This document shows positions 1 to 8,130 of a DNA stretch of 64,000 nt, one piece after another. How positions within the stretch are numbered: position 1 is the stretch's first letter; the number at the start of each line of letters is the position of its first letter. This DNA comes from Taenia hydatigena (Eukaryota > Platyhelminthes > Cestoda > Cyclophyllidea > Taeniidae), in NCBI GenBank assembly GCA_036345935.2, contig JADWOT020001138.1, positions 62,001 to 126,000 on the forward strand, in the 5' to 3' direction. Below the pieces are notes generated by a model that ran no database searches, had not been told where the DNA came from, and was given only the letters and a program-made list of their open reading frames with translations. A program made the position numbers and the translations under genes.

Positions 1-753
1 ATACAATCAAGTAGGATTATGTAAAAGCGATTCGCAAGAATCCATTGCTTAGAAGGTAATATTGTTAATATTTTTAATAAAGGAGGACGAGGTAAAGGTT
101 TGTAGAAGTTGTCCCTATTAGTCCTCTAGCCCCAAATTCCACTAAGCCACGATACGTTAAGGTGACAAAAGAGGAAGGCAAATCAAGGAGTACTCCACTG
201 ACCGGGTCCAGACGACCCCATTTTAGTGCTTATTTAACAGTACCGCCAAAAAGGCAGTAGCAAGGCCTTGTAAGTCCCATGACACCAAAAGCACAAGGTC
301 CTGCAAAAGGACAAAGAGTCTTTCCTCAATGCCATGCAACAAGACGCATATTTTGTAGTTTCAATGAAAAGGGGGCTCGATTAATCATGTATCAAGAGTT
401 GGTGTTTAAAAGCATTCTGTAAATCAGTTGATTAGAACTTTAAAGTGGCTTATAGATCTCGGCATTTGCTACCTGTTTGATAACAGTGCAACTGATGCCT
501 AAAGAAGATCAAATGCGAAGCTGCGATTCTAGGAGAATGAATGTATTATCCTGTGTCGCACATGCACAGCAGCACGGAGCCGGCGTAGGATGATCAGATT
601 AATGGTCAAAGTGCAGCTTTATATTCCAGCCTCAGAGTGCCCGTTTGCGGAAGACATTACTTAGGTGTCGTTGATAATCATTTGGACAAATTGATGTGCT
701 CCATGCGCGTACGGATTAGAAAGGGGACAGCGTCAGATGCACACTCAACCAAC
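1..753. other. Expected place of the cyclase 3' exons; nothing recognised
   Basis: The C-terminal part of the cyclase domain (the motif with catalytic Asn and Arg) should lie here or beyond the window edge on the minus strand. Reading all minus frames I found no convincing match and no long open frame. Confidence 0.4.
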
Positions 754-928
754 CGCCATGCAGACCAATGCGCAGCCTCAATGGGACCTGCGGTAAGTGC
801 CTGATGGTGAAGGTGTCGCAAACACTGAACAGGTGGAGGGACATCGCGACGATCTCAGCTGCGTGGCGTCGTCCATTACAGACTGGCAATTTCGAAGTCA
901 TCCCGTAGGCGTCTTCTATCATCTTCAC
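754..928 (-). pseudogene. Guanylate cyclase catalytic domain, second exon
   Basis: An ATCGTAG acceptor opens this exon in phase 0, and it reads VKMIEDAYGMTSKLPVCNG, RRHAAEIVAMSLHLF and IRHLPQVPLRLRIGLHGG. This is the V-E-T-I-G-D-A-Y-M-V-V-S-G-L-P segment and the helix-strand that follows. The second metal Asp (E-D-A-Y) is kept, but the Gly before it and the Met-Val-Val-Ser-Gly core are replaced. The Thr-Gly of R-I-G-x-H-T-G is Gly-Gly. The donor near 754 is weak. The next family motif (P-R-Y-C-L-F-G-D-T-V-N) was not found in 1-753. Confidence 0.75.
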
Positions 929-1235
929 CTACGATTGGCAGATTTAGCGTCAGTTGACTAGTACTTTGAATACTTCTGTTCAGTCTGTGTTCGTGCTTTA
1001 GCGAGAGAGACGTAGCATAAGACCCTGCCATCCTATTTGGACAAAGCAAACGGCTGATTCACGGCTCGCATTTCTTTAACCTTAGTGAGATCCTGCTTAC
1101 TTAGCGAACTGTGATTTGAACAACGCCATTAAGGCAAATAAGTGAAGCAAAACACTTGATTTCTTTATCATATGTGATGAGTTGGGATCAAACCTGTGCC
1201 CATGAGTAGACTCAGGCGTCTCAAATCAAACCCAC

Positions 1236-1428
1236 CTTGTAGGCGTCGTAGTGGGCAATCGTCCTGTCAAACAGTGTGTACAGATCATTGAGAAGATCAA
1301 CAACCTGTAGTGGTGTGGACATGGCTGAAATAGTTGTAAAGCCAACGATGTCGCTAATGTAGATGGACACCTCATCGTAGGTCTCAGGCGCCACTGCAAC
1401 TCCCGCCCTCAGTGCTTCCGCCACAACT
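1236..1428 (-). pseudogene. Guanylate cyclase catalytic domain, first exon
   Basis: After a TTGTAG acceptor this exon reads [20 protein letters not shown] followed by [20 protein letters not shown] and [24 protein letters not shown]. It is a clear class III cyclase catalytic segment. The first metal-binding Asp is kept in SDIVGFT, and the STP-x-QVV-x-LLN-x-LY-x-x-FD block is almost canonical. It is the best preserved part of the locus, with no internal stop. It ends with AAG and a GTGGGT donor in phase 0, where the family places an intron before V-E-T-I-G-D-A-Y. Confidence 0.85.
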
Positions 1429-1571
1429 CTACAATTCCAACTTAGCATCACTCTTCCACTTGCACATTGCTCAGACTCCACATTTTTGTGGTTGTACACC
1501 AATTCAAAGCCAAAATATGCAAAACCAACAGTCATCACTGCCGAATAGGAATTATATGACAGAAAACTCAC

Positions 1572-1707
1572 GGCGGAGGCAAACGGCAAATGAGAATTCC
1601 CTTTTTTCCCCTTCTCTAGCTCATCCGATCAATTATTCACCTCTTCTTCCAACCGGCTCGAGTAGTTCTCCATCATTTTGAACATAGGCTCTACAATGTT
1701 TGTTTTT
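1572..1707 (-). pseudogene. Cyclase dimerisation (signalling) helix exon with TGA
   Basis: The exon reads NIVEPMFKMMENYSSRLEEE and then SDELEKGKK, the N-x-V-D-x-M-x-x-M-M-E-x-Y-x-x-x-L-E-x-x-V-x-x-R-x-x-E-L helix of membrane guanylate cyclases. TGA at 1629-1631 sits exactly where the family has Arg; a single C-to-T change of CGA would produce it. A second defect lies in the run at 1599-1612 (GGGGAAAAAAGGG on the coding strand), after which the frame ILICRLPP (counterpart of L-L-x-x-x-L-P-P) is shifted by one. The GTGAGT donor below 1572 joins in phase to the next exon, restoring P-P-x-V-A-E. Confidence 0.75.
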
Positions 1708-1747
1708 CTTGCGGGATTGAGGGGAGGATCAAATGCAATCGCAAACC

Positions 1748-1875
1748 TACTTCTCGCTGGTCATTCGTTGAGCCCCTTTATTGAGTTCCTTGAATGTCGG
1801 TCTTAGTCCAGGATTGTCCGACCATGCTCGCTCAACAATGGCTCTGTAAGTTGGTGGGACACCCGTCTCATAAAG
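1748..1875 (-). pseudogene. End of kinase-homology domain (AWSDNPGLRPTF)
   Basis: The exon starts after a CAG acceptor in phase 0 and reads LYETGVPPTYRAIVERAWSD and then NPGLRPTFKELNKGAQRM. This matches the last kinase-homology helix, C-W-x-x-x-P-x-x-R-P-x-F. The normally conserved Cys before Trp is Ala. The frame meets TAG directly in front of a GTTTGC sequence, where the family would splice to the dimerisation helix. Loss of one G from an original donor would give this arrangement, so the splice donor may be broken. Confidence 0.65.
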
Positions 1876-2247
1876 CTGCGATGGAAAATCGAGCGGTGGT
1901 TGGTGGGTGCTTTGCCATCAAAAAGGACGTGATACAACGCAAGGTTACGCAACTTCATTTAGACCTTTGATAATGCACTTTTGTGGCAACGGCCCATTTC
2001 TTTTACAGTTTATTTGACAATTCTATGCCATATCGATGTATCAGATGTCAAATGCGGCAAATATTAGTAATTCCCTCATAAATACCCTGGTTGACAGAGC
2101 CGCTTCGACAATGATCGTGATAGTCTTTACTCGTGCCTTCACTACATTATACATGAACAGTGCTGAGTATCTAAATACATCTGGAATCATCCTGTAAAGG
2201 CTTCGATAAACTCATAGCGATATCCTGGGGTGCGAATAAATACTTAC

Positions 2248-2407
2248 TCGTGGTCGGAAAAGGGGTTTCTCTTTGCTCCTGACGCGTTCTATGATCTTTT
2301 CCATTTCATATGGTTTCGTCTGACAAAAGGCTTCGTGCATTATTTTATTGAATGCATAGACATCGCCCAGCTTGGTTTCAAGGTCTCATCGCACAGTAGA
2401 TCAGGCG
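2248..2407 (-). pseudogene. Kinase-homology exon (APDLL...GDVYAF), frame-shifted
   Basis: An acceptor CCACAG and donor GTAAGT bound this 160-bp exon. It begins in phase with the previous donor and reads APDLLCDE, the A-P-E-L-L motif. After a one-base frame change between 2390 and 2372 it continues KLGDVYAFNKIMHEAF and then YEMEKIIERVRSKEKPLFRP. These match the G-D-V-Y-S-F-G-I-I-x-x-E motif and the following I-I-x-x-V-x-x-x-x-x-P-x-R-P helix of the kinase-homology domain. A stop lies just upstream in the second frame, so the change is real in this sequence and not an alternative reading. Confidence 0.7.
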
Positions 2408-2451
2408 CTGTGGATGAGATGCAAGTTCAGAGGGTATTTAATGTAACTAAC

Positions 2452-2598
2452 CTTCGGGTTCGGTTGAAGGACAAGTATCTGTCAAGTTGTGGATTTTAGG
2501 AATGCCATAGTCGGTCATTTTTAAGACGTATCAGCAATTAACGACGATTTGAGTCTTTTGTGAGCTTTAAGGCTTGTGCTGTGGAGGTACTCCATCCC
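2452..2598 (-). pseudogene. Kinase-homology exon (GMEYLH...MTDYG), frame-shifted
   Basis: The exon opens GMEYLHSTSLKAHKRLKSS, the kinase-homology counterpart of the G-M-x-Y-L-H-x-S-x-x-x-x-H-G-x-L-K-S-S-N-C segment. It ends with KMTDYGIPKIHNLTD, the counterpart of L-K-x-T-D-[YF]-G. The two halves are in different frames. Between 2541 and 2519 there are 23 bases where the family has about eleven codons, and the frame of the second half runs into a TGA there. The remnants of N-C and V-L-K can be read in this gap, so the segment has lost bases. The donor is GTTAGT below 2452, leaving a 44-bp intron to the next exon. Confidence 0.7.
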
Positions 2599-2682
2599 CT
2601 TGTAACGTCACATTAGAGTTACTTGTTTCAAACATCAGAGAGAATAAATTTGCTTAAATACTATAAGATAGCATCGACTCAC

Positions 2683-2754
2683 CCGAACTAAGTCAGTCAT
2701 AAGAGGGACCTTGAAATTCCAGTTAAATGTGATGCTTTTGTTGTTGATAACATC
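2683..2754 (-). pseudogene. Kinase-homology exon (DVINNKS...LVR) of the guanylate cyclase
   Basis: This 24-codon exon is bounded by a TAG acceptor above 2754 and a GTGAGT donor below 2683 and is phase 0 at both ends. It reads D-V-I-N-N-K-S-I-T-F-N-W-x-F-K ending LMTDLVR. This is the kinase-homology stretch that in family members runs D-V-L-x-N-x-x-I-x-L-D-W-x-F-K-x-S-L-x-x-D-[IL]-V-x-G-M-x-Y-L-H. It splices directly to the GMEYLH exon over an 84-bp intron. The exon itself is intact. Confidence 0.75.
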
Positions 2755-4898
2755 CTACACACGGAAATGCAGTAACAGGTAAGTCGGTAGCATGTGTCGT
2801 GTATCACTAAAATTGAATATCTGCTGCACATGAATGGAATCAGTGCTCGAGTTACGGACGTGTGGTTCTCGCCAAAGGCTGTCGTGCAGCATTTGAAAAG
2901 GGTGTGAGGTTGGGACATGGTAGTTGTCTTCATAGCCCTCCTATTTATAGTTCTGACGGCAATCCTTTATTGGTGGAGAACATTAGTTTTGGACAACCAT
3001 TTTGAAACATGTGAAACAGAACGAAAGGCATGGTGACTAAGTCAATGTTCTACGAAGGGACCAACACAAAGCAACTCTTCTTAATGTTAGAGAAGTTTTT
3101 TCGTGAGGATGTTTATAAAGCATTTATGAAATGAGGATTCGCTACAATTTTACCGGTACATTCCCATTCGTCGTACCCAACATCCCGCTCTTTCTAGAAT
3201 GACCTCAACTGTACTTCGTGCCTATTCCTGTAAGTCAGCCAGTAGTCATTTTCTTGAGCATTGTGCCATATCTCGCACAAATCCGTCAGCAAATCGCTGA
3301 TAATGTTGAAGGCATGTAGGTGTAGGAATTGATTAAAATGAAAGCAGTGATGCGGATGTTGACTTGAACTCCCTAGAACAACAAGCCAAGCAAAGAGGTA
3401 GCAAAAGCTGTTGTAACGCATCGCTTGAGGTAGCAGCACCTGCGCAATAGCGTGATGCGTACAGTTAGAAAAGCAAAGTTATTTAGATTCATACCTCCTA
3501 CTTTGAGGTGGATCTTGGCTGCGATGGTGGGGGTAGTGCTGATCGAAAAACAATACCAGCAATCGAGCCCCTCTACAAACGATTATATCGTGCTCAAGAT
3601 TCTGCCTTATCTGAATGACCGTCGTTAATTGAGGAGATTAATCTACGATCCTCACACCTTGCACGACTCTACATCCCTGATAATCGAGGTGTATGTGTCA
3701 CTACTGACATAAAACAGAAGTAGCTAAAAGAGTAGCTAGGGGTTGCACTCATAGAGCTAACAGGAGAGCTGCTGACACATAGGAGATGGTGAAATAGCCT
3801 TTTGGCCGCCTACAGCCACATCACGTGGGAAGCATAGGGCAAGCTGTACAAGCGATGCGTGCTGAAGCCTATGCTAGACAATAAGTGATGCCAAAGACTT
3901 CTTCTCCATGTTATCGGACAAGACAGGATAGTACATCCCATCCTGCATGCCAGATGTCAGCACTTTAAATTCTTCGCATTGGAAGGAGGAAGGAGGACGC
4001 ACGCTGCCTTATGTTTATCATCAGTGTCAAATATCATCCCTTGACGCATGAACGCAACCACTTAATCCCACTCTGCTTCCGAACACCACCTATTGGCTTT
4101 AGGAGGAAAACACATCCTGATTACATGCTGCAGACCTAGTGTACATAACTCTAATATATTCCTTTTACTTCAAATAATTGAATAACATTTGTAGACAGCA
4201 CTACCCGAACACGACTAGAGCCATTAACACCGTGAACTTATATCTTACGCTGTGGGCACGAAAATAACGTACATTTGGCTGAGCAATCCTCCCCTTTTGC
4301 GCTCTCCGTAAAGGTACTTATGCTCAAAGCTGCAATCGAAGTTCGAGAAGTAGGCAGGAGTGCATGGAAGGAAGTAAGGACATTCAAATTCGACACCGCA
4401 TCTATTTGCAACTGAGGGGTTTGTTGAGACTAAAAGTTATAGATCATTTGGTTAACAACAATTTAAGGCTAAAATATTCCTTTGTTGTTCAACTCTCCCA
4501 AAACATCCTCGCGTCACGGCATCCCACCGTCAGTAGGCTTCCATCACCATCACTGAATGTAAAATCGCTTTCCACAAAAACGAGTTTGAGTGAATTAAAG
4601 TGCCGGATCTTGCACACAACCCGTATACATTGACCACGTCAGTGAGGATACGTAGTTTGCTCTACCTGTATACCAACACACTTGCTAGGTAGATGAGACC
4701 AGCTTTGAGCAACCCAGTAGAATAGCTTGTACTGGCTCTAAAGGATAGGTATGTGGCAGGAATGGAAATGGAAGCTGGCGGCAGTCTGGATTTATGCTTA
4801 TCGCATACCAGTTCCACAAGGCGCAAGTAAGTAGCATGTACGTTGAGGTCCGCGTCCATCGCCTGGCCAATTCATCGCACCTTTTGGATGAGAGAGCA
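2755..4898. other. Gap between receptor and kinase-homology exons
   Basis: The transmembrane helix and the first half of the kinase-homology domain should fall here on the minus strand. The open frame at 3439-3194 ends with NAQENDYWLTYRNRHEVQL, vaguely like the W-x-I-x-x-x-x-V segment that opens the kinase-homology domain, but it has no further support. No other exon could be assigned. Confidence 0.3.
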
Positions 4899-5339
4899 TT
4901 AGTGGGTGATGAATGACATCGATGAGATTGAAGATGTCTGCATACCTCTTTGCTCGAATTCCAACATCAGCCACCCAGTGACGTTGGACTTGAGGGAGAA
5001 GAGGAGGAGGTCGAAGATGCCTTCCGAAATGTCGCCATCTTCAATTTGGTAATGAAATGTGATGGTGGGCAGTGTGGCCACTTTGATATGTGGGAGAGTG
5101 CGTAGTGGTTGGGAGGGACTGACAGAGGGGGCGATACTGCTACCAACCTCATGCAGCAATTCGTTTTGAGCCAATCGCATTGCTAGCGCTACCTCACTGG
5201 CCACTGAGACGTCGAATCGCTGCCGAATGGAGACCAACTCACCAGTGTACAAGAAATCCTCTATGCTCGCATACATACATTCATGGGTTCGCGTGCGGTT
5301 ACTGCAAGAGGTAGGACCCACGCTCTCCTCCTCCTCCAA
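4899..5339 (-). pseudogene. Possible further extracellular exon of the guanylate cyclase
   Basis: This 146-codon open frame on the minus strand lies between the ANF-like exons and the kinase-homology exons. It is less AT-rich than its surroundings and contains helix-like stretches such as SVASEVALAMRLAQNELLHEV and a TGWLMLEFEQ strand. In family order this is where the membrane-proximal lobe of the receptor domain should be. I see no diagnostic motif, and the exon ends are not defined. It could equally be an unrelated open frame; its strand, length and location are the only support. Confidence 0.3.
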
Positions 5340-5799
5340 TGAACAAAGGTGGGATGTTTCAATACGTTACTGCTAAATTTAACAGCCCAATTTGCCTATG
5401 CGAGCACCAGTCTCATATCCTCCTATTCATTTTGGAAGTTTTGACATCACGCTGTTCTATGGGATGCCTTTTAACAAAGGTTTTAAAGATTTTGCAGAAT
5501 GACGTTGATTTAAAAGCGGTATTGTGTGCAGAAAACAGATCTGCGAATCACCTATTCTTAGTGCACGATCTCATAATTAAAATCACATTGGTGGCGCAGT
5601 TATTTCCGACAATCTGAGTTTGTCACCGCAAATTGTGAAATCACATAAAGGTTGCACGATTTGTGCTGCCCGAGTGTAGATGAAATATAGGAGAAACGTA
5701 GAATGAGTGCAAAGTGGCATGGACACCTCATCGCATCTGGTGCCCTTGGGCAATGCTGGGACAACGATGAGCGAACGGCCAGCAGCCCATGTGGGTCCA

Positions 5800-5929
5800 G
5801 CTCGAGCCAAATTTGCTCCCTATGCACGCAAGGCATCGTAAGTAAGCATATCCGTGAGATCCACGTGTGTGAGTGCGATCCGCTCTTGCTTGATTCTGGC
5901 GAAGTTCTTAACACCCACTACGGATTTCA
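5800..5929 (-). pseudogene. Second extracellular exon of the guanylate cyclase, with in-frame TAG
   Basis: An acceptor (GGCAG) just above 5929 joins in phase with the donor of the previous exon, completing a GTG codon. The frame then reads KSVVGVKNFARIKQERIAL and HVDLTDMLTYDALRA. This resembles the ANF-receptor segment in which R-[IV]-[VA]-L is followed by a helix. A TAG at 5820-5822 interrupts it, and the same frame stays open beyond the stop (GANLARAGPTWAAGRSL...). I could not see a good donor before the stop. Either the exon ends by an unseen splice, or the TAG is another inactivating change. The lower boundary is approximate. Confidence 0.45.
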
Positions 5930-6029
5930 CTGCCAGTTCTGGTCTTGCTAATAGCAGCGCCTCTAAAAGAGAAATCTAAGCGAGTAAAGAAGGAGAATAA
6001 CTCGCTTTGGGGAAGAAGTGCTTGCTTAC

Positions 6030-6447
6030 CGTCCAAATGGTCTTCCATTTGCCCCTGTAATCCCGCAAAGTTTGTCGCCGATGTGATATGGACACTAGTC
6101 AAGAGTTCGAGCACGCTGCGCCTGTTTCGAGAGAGGCGAAGTGTTGATAGGATTGAATCTAAAATCTCAGAAATGTAGAAGATGGTAGTGTGTAAATCGT
6201 AGAACAGTGCAATGCGTCTCCATCCATTGTTACCGAGATAGACAAGAATGCCTTGTGGAATGGTCTTGCGCTGAACTACAACAGATACCGCAGCGATGGG
6301 TGGATTGAGTGAACCACATCTACTGTCGGAGAGGTAATTAACAAAGACAGAGGTGGAGTCCAACACTTGACAGTAGTAGAATGTCTGATAGAGTTGGAAT
6401 TGTTGCAGGTTTTTTGGGTTACTCAGCGATTTTGAACCCATTATCAA
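6030..6447 (-). pseudogene. Guanylate cyclase extracellular (ANF-receptor-like) exon
   Basis: A 179-codon open frame starts at 6447 and leaves the coding exon at a good GTAAGC donor just below 6030. Its middle contains NNGWRRIALFYD, the pattern of periplasmic-binding-like ANF receptor domains, in which a strand follows a helix ending in G-W-x-x-V-A-L-I-Y. The preceding block with IPQGILVYLG matches the position of the first lobe helix in that family. The exon ends in phase 1. The 5' start is uncertain, and the upstream residues to 6447 may be partly intron. No signal peptide is evident, so an earlier first exon is expected. Recognition rests on this motif and on the cyclase exons downstream on the same strand. 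Confidence 0.6.
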
Positions 6448-7669
6448 TCGCTGCTATTGTCAACAGTAAAATGAGTGCTCCTTATTTCAATTAAGGGGTC
6501 ATTTTACCTGAATTCAGCTGTTGTTACCTAAAGCTGACAAAGACGTAAGATCGATTATGGGCTACTCCTTGGCAGTTGGCCTTTTGTAGACGTCTGAGCT
6601 CTGGTAAATTTTCGAACAGTGCTGACGAAGGCACTCGGTGAGGCCACATCATTAATCGGAATTAAACAAACCACCATTCATGAATGAAGTCTTACGACTG
6701 CTAAAACTAATCGTTGCGCCAAGCAGACAAGCTGTGCAAACACCAGGCAAAAACAGCTACTACAAACACTCAAAACCATAAATTTGATGAGATGCCTAAA
6801 ACATGGGAATAAACTTAAGTCAAAAGTGTTTGTTGTGCGTCAGACTACTCCTGCTCATAAAAACCAGTGAATCAGTCTGATCGATAACTTTCATGGGATC
6901 GTAAAAGTTGACATGGTATGCATGTGCCATGGCGAATCGCTGACAATGGATTTACAGCTCGTAGTTGCCTCTGGTTCACTTTCATCAAACAGCAGATATG
7001 AAGTCATTGCATTGTCATTTTCCTCTTAGGTGGAAATTACTGAATAGTTTGCGATTTTATGATGAACTTTCAAAATTTGCTCCTATATCAGCTTGCGGCC
7101 AAGTATCAATAAGCAAGTGCCCATTATCATGAAGGCAGCAAAGCCTTTTAAATAATTTACCTCATGACTTTGGTGTTAAAACAGATAGACTAAGTAAATG
7201 GAATGTTACGAACATTATCATTTCCCTTACGTCTTCTTAAATCACCATGCAAATCTCTTTAGCTCTGTAATGGATTTTATAAGAGAAACCGTACAAGAGG
7301 ACTAGCATGTAAAAAGGAGTAGATCGAACAGTGGAGTACTGCTTGGTATGTTGAGAAGTGGAAGGCATGTAGTGAGGTGTCCTACCACAACGCTTAGTAG
7401 GATGTAAATGAGGTTCATGCCATACACTACACACCGCCTGTGGGCGAGCCTCATAAATAAAGGGTGGACATAGACGCGTTTAAGACAACAAGGCCTACTG
7501 GTGATGGTCTGCAGCTTTAATTGAAAGAATTCCTAAATAGCACTCATTGCACTTCTTACACCTACGTGAATGTGTACACAAACATCATTACGGGTTTCGC
7601 TTTCCATGCGCGTGGATTTCAAATGAAATCTGTTCAGTTGTGCTTTATATGGCAGCTCTGATGCGTACT
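6448..7669. other. No gene recognised
   Basis: Upstream flank of the guanylate cyclase locus. Only short open frames; no motif, repeat or RNA gene seen. A first exon with the receptor's signal peptide might be here but I could not find one. Confidence 0.4.
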
Positions 7670-8130
7670 AAACTTTGGTGCCCTACGACAAACTAAAGTG
7701 GGCACGTAGAGTAGTTGATAATGAAGTGGTGGATGCAACTGGTAAAAAAGTGTGGAATTAGTTATGCGACAGACGCAAGCTAAGGCATGGCCATAGATAT
7801 TAGAGAACTAGATTGAATGATAGCTAGATGGTCGCTTCCTCTCTTCTGCGAAGAGAAAAGTGGCAGGGGCTGCAGTAGCCTTCCACTAACTCTCCCCATT
7901 TTACCTGAAACTTGGTGTCCTACAAGAAGCTATGGTAGGCATGTAGGGTAGTTAATAATTAATAAAATGAATGGTAAAAATGGAATTGTAAGTCCAGTTT
8001 AGGACAGACGCAAGCCAAGACGTGGCTGTAGATGTTGGAGAATAAGATTGATTGATGGCTTGATGGTCACTCACTTTCTTCTGTAAAGAACAGAAGTGGC
8101 AGGGGCTGCGGTAGCCACCTACTAGCTCCC
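7670..8130 (+). repeat. Two diverged tandem copies of a ~230-bp unit
   Basis: Unit A (7670-7897) and unit B (7908-8130) align along their whole length with a period near 238 bp. Shared landmarks in order are AAACTTTGGTG/AAACTTGGTG, GTAG.GTAGTT.ATAAT, GACAGACGCAAGC, TTCTTCTG and AAGTGGCAGGGGCTGC. Identity is perhaps three quarters, so the duplication is old. Neither unit contains a convincing open frame. It may be a piece of a minisatellite or a duplicated mobile-element fragment. Confidence 0.8.

Larger units (their letters stand above)
754..6447 (-). pseudogene. Receptor-type guanylate cyclase, degenerate multi-exon copy
   Basis: Read on the minus strand, this stretch carries the parts of a membrane guanylate cyclase in family order: an ANF-receptor-like extracellular segment (about 6447-5800, perhaps to 4900), a kinase-homology domain (2754-1748), a coiled dimerisation helix (1707-1572) and the start and middle of the cyclase catalytic domain (1428-1236 and 928-754). 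Such receptors make cGMP from GTP at the plasma membrane. Most introns keep GT/AG ends and matching phases, so this is not a retrocopy. The frame is damaged: a TGA at 1629-1631 in the helix, and frame changes at about 2519-2541, 2372-2390 and 1598-1612. The transmembrane segment and kinase-homology N-lobe between 4898 and 2755 were not securely found, nor the C-terminal catalytic motif around GDTVN, which may lie outside the window or be lost. Family identity is secure. Pseudogene status is an inference; sequencing error is the alternative. Confidence 0.8.

Noticed and set aside
3194..3439. Open frame ending in a W-L-T-Y...EVQL segment as the start of the kinase-homology domain
   Set aside because: Position and strand fit, but only a weak motif is present and splice borders are unclear. 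Mentioned only as a gap note.
4364..4633. 89-codon plus-strand frame, and plus frames at 5339-5617 and 5703-5951
   Set aside because: They lie antisense to or between guanylate cyclase exons and show no motif. Regarded as chance or shadow frames.
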